This document shows positions 35,101-36,219 of a DNA stretch of 36,219 bases, piece by piece (position 1 is the stretch's first letter; each line of letters begins with the position of its first letter). The notes beneath the pieces are model-generated. The model made no database searches. It saw nothing but the letters and a program-made list of their open reading frames with translations, and was not told where the DNA came from. Source of the stretch: a bacterium. GTDB lineage: Bacteria > Verrucomicrobiota > Verrucomicrobiia > Limisphaerales > UBA8199. Location: positions 1 to 36,219 of the forward strand of contig JAJYHY010000042.1 of assembly GCA_021784555.1 (NCBI GenBank), in the 5' to 3' direction. Both the position numbers and the translations under genes were made by a program.

Positions 35101-35450
35101 CGGATTTTTATGTCGAATTCTACACGCCGCAGCCTATGGCGCTTGCCAGCCCAAACATCGTGGCTGACCTCCTGACGACGAACAGCGTGGTCAACCCTCC
35201 CGGCACACCGCTGGAGATTGTTCAGGCAACCCGCCAGCCTGACGGCGCATTCAGCCTGACCTTCAACTCCGCGCCGAACACAGCCTACTATATCCAGTAC
35301 AGCAGTGACTTCATCCATTGGCAGACCGTGCCGCAACCAGTCATCGGCGCCGGCAGCCGCGTCGAGTGGCTTGACGACGGCCCGCCCAAAACCACCGTCG
35401 CTCCGCAAGACCAGTCCTTCCGATTCTATCGGGTGGTGGGTTCACCATGA
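26175..35450 (+). CDS. Giant secreted mosaic protein (about 3,090 residues)
   Basis: The frame is open from 26115; the ATGs at 26175 and 26184 are the likelier starts, followed by a basic region and the signal segment LTRFILVAALALCRAG. In order, by residue from 26175, the parts are: InlB-like repeat (50-120); seven propeller-like repeats with DGGYLLGG and DFWVVKVD (124-525); chitobiase-like domain LFYTLDGSAPTT (533-612); Ig-like domain (616-709); LamG/DUF1349-like sandwich (734-904); second propeller with VGGHF and W.ALG (911-1257); five Ig-like domains with 'VDFY..N.L.GS.TN.PY.F.W' (1259-1742); HAF repeats (1749-2057); Ig-like domain; GATase-like fold (2166-2379); two Ig-like domains; beta-helix domain starting WVGGDGPWQTATNW (2572-2906); DUF11-like domain; and a C-terminal module YYIQYSSDFIHWQ. 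No PEP-CTERM or LPXTG anchor is seen. It is probably a surface or extracellular adhesive scaffold. Confidence 0.9.
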   Translation: MTVMKELRDDRATGNHVPTPHRRTGPTLTRFILVAALALCRAGLGQTQTTFPLRLLTTGSGAITAAPALAQYAAGASVALTATPGRYYAFSQWSDGERNNPRTIVIGTDNVYEAIFTNTVPLEVHILREWDQSYGGPLFNHLNAIAPAPDGGYLLGGSSNSGIGQSKASTNYGDYDFWVVKVDAAGNQLWDADFGGSNTDNLNAVLPTPDGGYLLGGSSNSGPSGNKTTPNYGMADFWVVKLDGSGNEQWERDFGGSADDNLTVMAPTGDGGYLLGGTTQSGASGNKTTPPYGAEDFWVIKIDSQGNKQWEKAYPWAGIMNQLNTMLPTAGGDYLLGGAAYGLSLDYWLLGIDASGNQLLEKTYGGTADDILRSIAPTRDGGYLLGGESWSQVSGDKTAPNYGSDDFWLVKIAGDGTKTWDRSYGGEDYESLDAIQPWPDGRYLLCGSVSGMTSPMRVIEVDSDGNALAQASFGGIGNNFLATATRTSDGALLLAGSSMAQPGPGKTAPLRGVQDFWLVKAAVEEMPVGAPVVTVNSLFNPLNSYTNSGSASVAMTTTLPGGRLFYTLDGSAPTTNALLYSGPFSLNHSATIQALAVGTNGSPVVAAEPVNFNILVTAPKVASVAGLAADQTIGLTFDELLGPNATNVANYHLNNGAVVTSAVLQSDRRSVQLFVSGGLTNGVQLSIKNLQDSDGHPIAPNTIVSVPLIALLSADVDRTNTVSRAFASAPGSLTVWTDGSGIGGAADSFNYLYAPRTGDFDLAARVPNFDADPLRSKAGLMARESLVPGSRELSALVTPASPKASGLALYRASTGGATTNWPDSFTAQGLPYPDVWVRLQRQGNTFSAYVGTNGLDWAPIGQLTPQPPYPATVLVGLATTYGVSGMQALASYDHFGDATNVPPTLPADSWDTLHFAIEGSYEASYDAVATGPDAVYVGGHFSSVHGMSASNVVEWANGNWSALGTGNANGMDGNVLALALAPDGSLYAGGSFTHAGGVYAPSLARWDGTNWSALGGPLGGLNPAVYAIAVADDGKVYIGGMFDSIGGVPANNIAEWDGANWHGLGDGITKAEDPGKALVKAIAVSGNDLYVGGGFDHAGGSPANAIARWDGQQWHALGAGVAYPGYQPGVMAIAVSGFNVFVGGAFSEAGGGPADGVARWDGQQWSALGSGPPGGVRELAILGGEIFAAGNFNQINGQNILGLAEWNGSAWSALGSGLSGDYPYASALGASGRDLFVLGQFIGAGGKPAASSALWVLSNAPPTVTVTAPVRNAFLPLVAGNSVTNFLLTVNTQDSDGQVARVDYFAGNNLLGSATNAPFDFTWTNVAQGEYQLSARATDDQGGIGASPAIDILVHTPITPPVLSWLFPTNGARFTEGDTVPLALSVSDPDKTLQEIDFITNGVGTLASFSQPPYRFNWTNVAPGDFDLTVSQQGYPGYPGFQETLPPAVLPPLLRVHINDRPTVAIIKPIDGAVSYTTNALDIDVDATDLDGTVTEVALFRDGQLIATAASAPYEFQLVNLPAGMDVYTAQAIDNNGAMATSAPVHVSEMSEPPSYYAPHIALISPATNAVLIGPTNVTLVAQISDLGYPIREVDFGMNNQDLGVVSSPPFSWTVTNLPPGGYTFQAIVDDAGGYSAQSPPLPVTIIPNPAITPALTLLTPTNGASVPVGAELPLVVSVVPHASTVDRIDFYVGNELVGSVTNPPYTLNWRPPVARPACWSVVATYDQTQTVSSAESCLNVFLPPEGHPKYVVVNIGPLATNASAAYGLNNLGDFVGFWQTRDGNVPFIDSGGVLTLLNQGPITTGAAQAINDSDQVAASDDQSGTAYIYQDGKFTNIGSLGGTPVLIESINDAGQAAGDSRLANGQTHGFLSDGQRLHDLGTLPGGSFSQANAINGAGVVAGWSQSASGDRAFIYDPQHGMQVIPGSLGGNGTYAQAINNLGAVVGNAVVNAAGTHHAFVYQNGAMQDLGAFGGQTASSYANGINDSNVVVGYCQPSSTEDNRAFLWKTNVMFDLNDLLPTNSQWHITAANAINALGQIVGTGRFGDTDRTEYAVLLNPMPTPGQSNPPPSITLVAPTNNTVLASGTSLTLWAAAAVQVGQLTQVDFYAGTRLLGAVTSPPYRYDWMNVPAGTYQVRAVAVDSSGSQATSASVSVVAQAPSPEAPRVAILAAATPAQNADVQYKLRQTLLLNGVDVIPVSASDPVPALSQLLPYDALLVYASQPFNAAPQLGDVLADYEDAGHGIVLALYAPDTSKNPLSGRLLSDDYLPWNETNDNFGSSLTLVKLLPNHPILDGVQSLAGGPYTYYEQNVTLAPGSLRIANWSNGQALIAARQVGRGRLVKLNFFPVSNDAGNSYSAWQANTDGARLLANALLWAAGPAPETLALNTLSNQLDYLPGQDVDLSVDVTNLTSAPAQVDLYTNNVLMTSLTNAPFSYKWLHPAIGKYLTLAVATDSQGNALVSEPLPINVDSRLTVQLLSPTNGTVVYYPTNLLLEATATDLDGAITDVDFVIDTNQFLARITHAPYVLNWKVEVVGTFTLEAVASDSLGARHITPPTTITVINYNPNAPIQTAWVGGDGPWQTATNWSKGIPRAQDTASIDDGGTAQLFSGLGAATNLAIGLDATGSVVQTGGSLTVEKSLMMAENSGSSAYYELDGGALSSYQLFLGAAGAGRFVQRGGTNVAKNNLSMSGNMGGQSLYELHGGEIDAVAEDISGMHAAEFDQDGGTNNVRSLLIGGSDPSVTGVYLLQAGCLNAFGESLDAQYFPATAILEQSGGTHRVTQELYIGDQGQGELFFSGGTLTAQELYIGSGGALDITAGGQTNGIVVTDLLRLDSQGSGPRLVVHLAPGYQPKVGDIWPLLTYGSLQGVFGRVTLPPATNGVTWQLEYETDQLVLRALQPPNLVVVGPISPASQTNLYYAIVEISNNGSQPLSGARVFLPNLPAGTEVYNASGTQNGIPYVEYDSPIAPGQAADFYVEFYTPQPMALASPNIVADLLTTNSVVNPPGTPLEIVQATRQPDGAFSLTFNSAPNTAYYIQYSSDFIHWQTVPQPVIGAGSRVEWLDDGPPKTTVAPQDQSFRFYRVVGSP

Positions 35451-35486
35451 AATCTCCCGCCCGGAGCGATGACAACTGGGGCGACA

Positions 35487-35508
35487 TCCGGCGACTACCC
35501 TCGCCGGA
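35487..35508 (+). terminator. Possible hairpin after the giant gene
   Basis: Arms tccggcg and cgccgga pair around an 8-base loop, and are followed by ctttaag, which is a poor T-tract. It lies 36 bases after the stop of the giant gene, in a convergent region, so a weak terminator is possible. Confidence 0.35.
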
Positions 35509-35629
35509 GCTTTAAGCTGCGCCCGGCAGATGGCGCCTCCAACTCAACACAAAAACCGTAACGATCCGCCGCCTCGAGATTCGCCTGAGTCGGGTGACAA
35601 GAAAGAGCGCGTGTCCAGGCCCTCCTCCG

Positions 35630-36219
35630 TTACCAGTTGAAGCTCTTGTACGGGTCGTCCCAGGCCTCAACCTGGTCCACGTAGAGGCCGCCGGCCCAGC
35701 GATCCTCCGTCTTGTGTGTGGCTGGGCTGGCGAAGCGGCTCAACAGCGGCGTGGGACAGGCCACGCCCAGGTTCGCCAGCAGGTGCGTCATCACGAAGGA
35801 CGACCTTCGGTAGGTCCGCCGCAGATTGAGCTGCTCGCCGTATTGGAAGTAATAACGCCTCGTGCCGGCCTGGAAACGGCCGTTCGTCACCAGGTTCGCC
35901 GGCAAGGCCGCGCCGAAATGCCAGGGCACATAATCGCCCTCGTTCAACCGCAGCAGGGCCACCCGGAACACAGCACTCTCCTGCCGGCAATTGAGACGCA
36001 CCAGCCAGCCCGAGGATGACTCTTTGCACTGGAAGGTCGCGTGCAGCTCGGTCCATTTGCCCGCCGGAACACTGGTGGCAATTTCCCGCATCCAGCTCCA
36101 GCCTGCCGACGCGTCCTGCACCCCAAAATCAACCTTGACCGGTCCGCTCACGCCTTCGACCAGACCGGCAATGGTGTATGTCTTGCCGGCCTCGGCTTCC
36201 CATTTGGCCCGCGGGAGCC
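35630..36219 (-). CDS. C-terminal part of a secreted protein with a carbohydrate-binding-like sandwich
   Basis: The frame runs off the right edge on the minus strand and ends at 35630. It reads KWEAEAGKTYTIAGLVEGVS, then GPVKVDFGVQDASAGWSWMR, followed by VPAGKWTELHATFQCKESS and FRVALLRLNEGDYVPWHFG. The order 'AGKTYT..G.VEG', a glycine-tryptophan pair and 'AG.W.EL..TF' resembles the CBM4/9 type of carbohydrate-binding sandwich. The rest (NLRRTYRRSSFVMTHLLANL and GLYVDQVEAWDDPYKSFNW) is of unknown family. It may be the end of a larger glycosidase-like gene. It converges with the giant gene, 180 bases apart. Confidence 0.7.
   Translation of the reverse strand, partial: LPRAKWEAEAGKTYTIAGLVEGVSGPVKVDFGVQDASAGWSWMREIATSVPAGKWTELHATFQCKESSSGWLVRLNCRQESAVFRVALLRLNEGDYVPWHFGAALPANLVTNGRFQAGTRRYYFQYGEQLNLRRTYRRSSFVMTHLLANLGVACPTPLLSRFASPATHKTEDRWAGGLYVDQVEAWDDPYKSFNW

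Overview
The window looks like a chromosomal segment of a GC-rich member of the Verrucomicrobiota, probably of the Limisphaerales/Pedosphaera type. This is inferred from gene content, not from a marker gene. The clues are a BlaI/M56-peptidase pair, a MoxR-DUF58-von Willebrand A gene train of the kind common in the PVC group, very large secreted mosaic proteins ending in a 'YYIQYSSDFIHW' type module, and secreted glycosidase-like proteins. No rRNA, tRNA or CRISPR array was seen.

Bases 1-2,500 are a graveyard. After the 5' end of a charged coiled-coil protein (minus strand), there are pieces of at least three toxin-antitoxin loci: a DUF4258-like tail beside an intact YgiT-type zinc-finger protein, a PIN toxin lacking its middle, and the first codons of a DUF3368-type PIN toxin. 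The first 18 codons of a REP-associated (Y1) transposase are also present. A 32-bp imperfect direct repeat brackets part of this region.

Bases 2,500-6,580 start with a secreted alpha/alpha-toroid-like protein. Behind it lies a decayed mobile module: a Toprim (primase-like) protein without its N-terminus, a RadC/JAB protein that stops before its metal-binding motif, an intact 57-residue conserved protein, the start of a DUF3150 protein joined to a piece of an Eco57I/PglX-type methylase, and several strong hairpins and a 72-bp duplicated element.

Bases 6,554-22,946 form the main system, all on the plus strand. First comes a secreted protein with carboxypeptidase-regulatory-like domains. A promoter with a BlaI-type dyad follows, then BlaI repressor, M56 sensor peptidase, MoxR ATPase, DUF58 protein, BatA-like vWA membrane protein, DUF4175-like coiled-coil membrane protein, a second vWA/GATase-like membrane protein, and a 1030-residue secreted protein. 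Most junctions overlap or are under 50 bases, so this reads as one operon. The M56 sensor has an extra C-terminal extracytoplasmic domain that appears related to the N-terminal domain of the last gene product. This suggests an envelope-stress or ligand-sensing circuit in which a proteolytic sensor controls a MoxR/vWA machine.

Bases 22,947-36,219 hold a minus-strand GH20-like hexosaminidase with a detached remnant of a C-terminal domain, a fragment of a squalene-oxidase-repeat protein in the divergent intergenic region, and a roughly 3,090-residue secreted mosaic protein. The window ends in the C-terminal part of a minus-strand protein that has a carbohydrate-binding-like segment.
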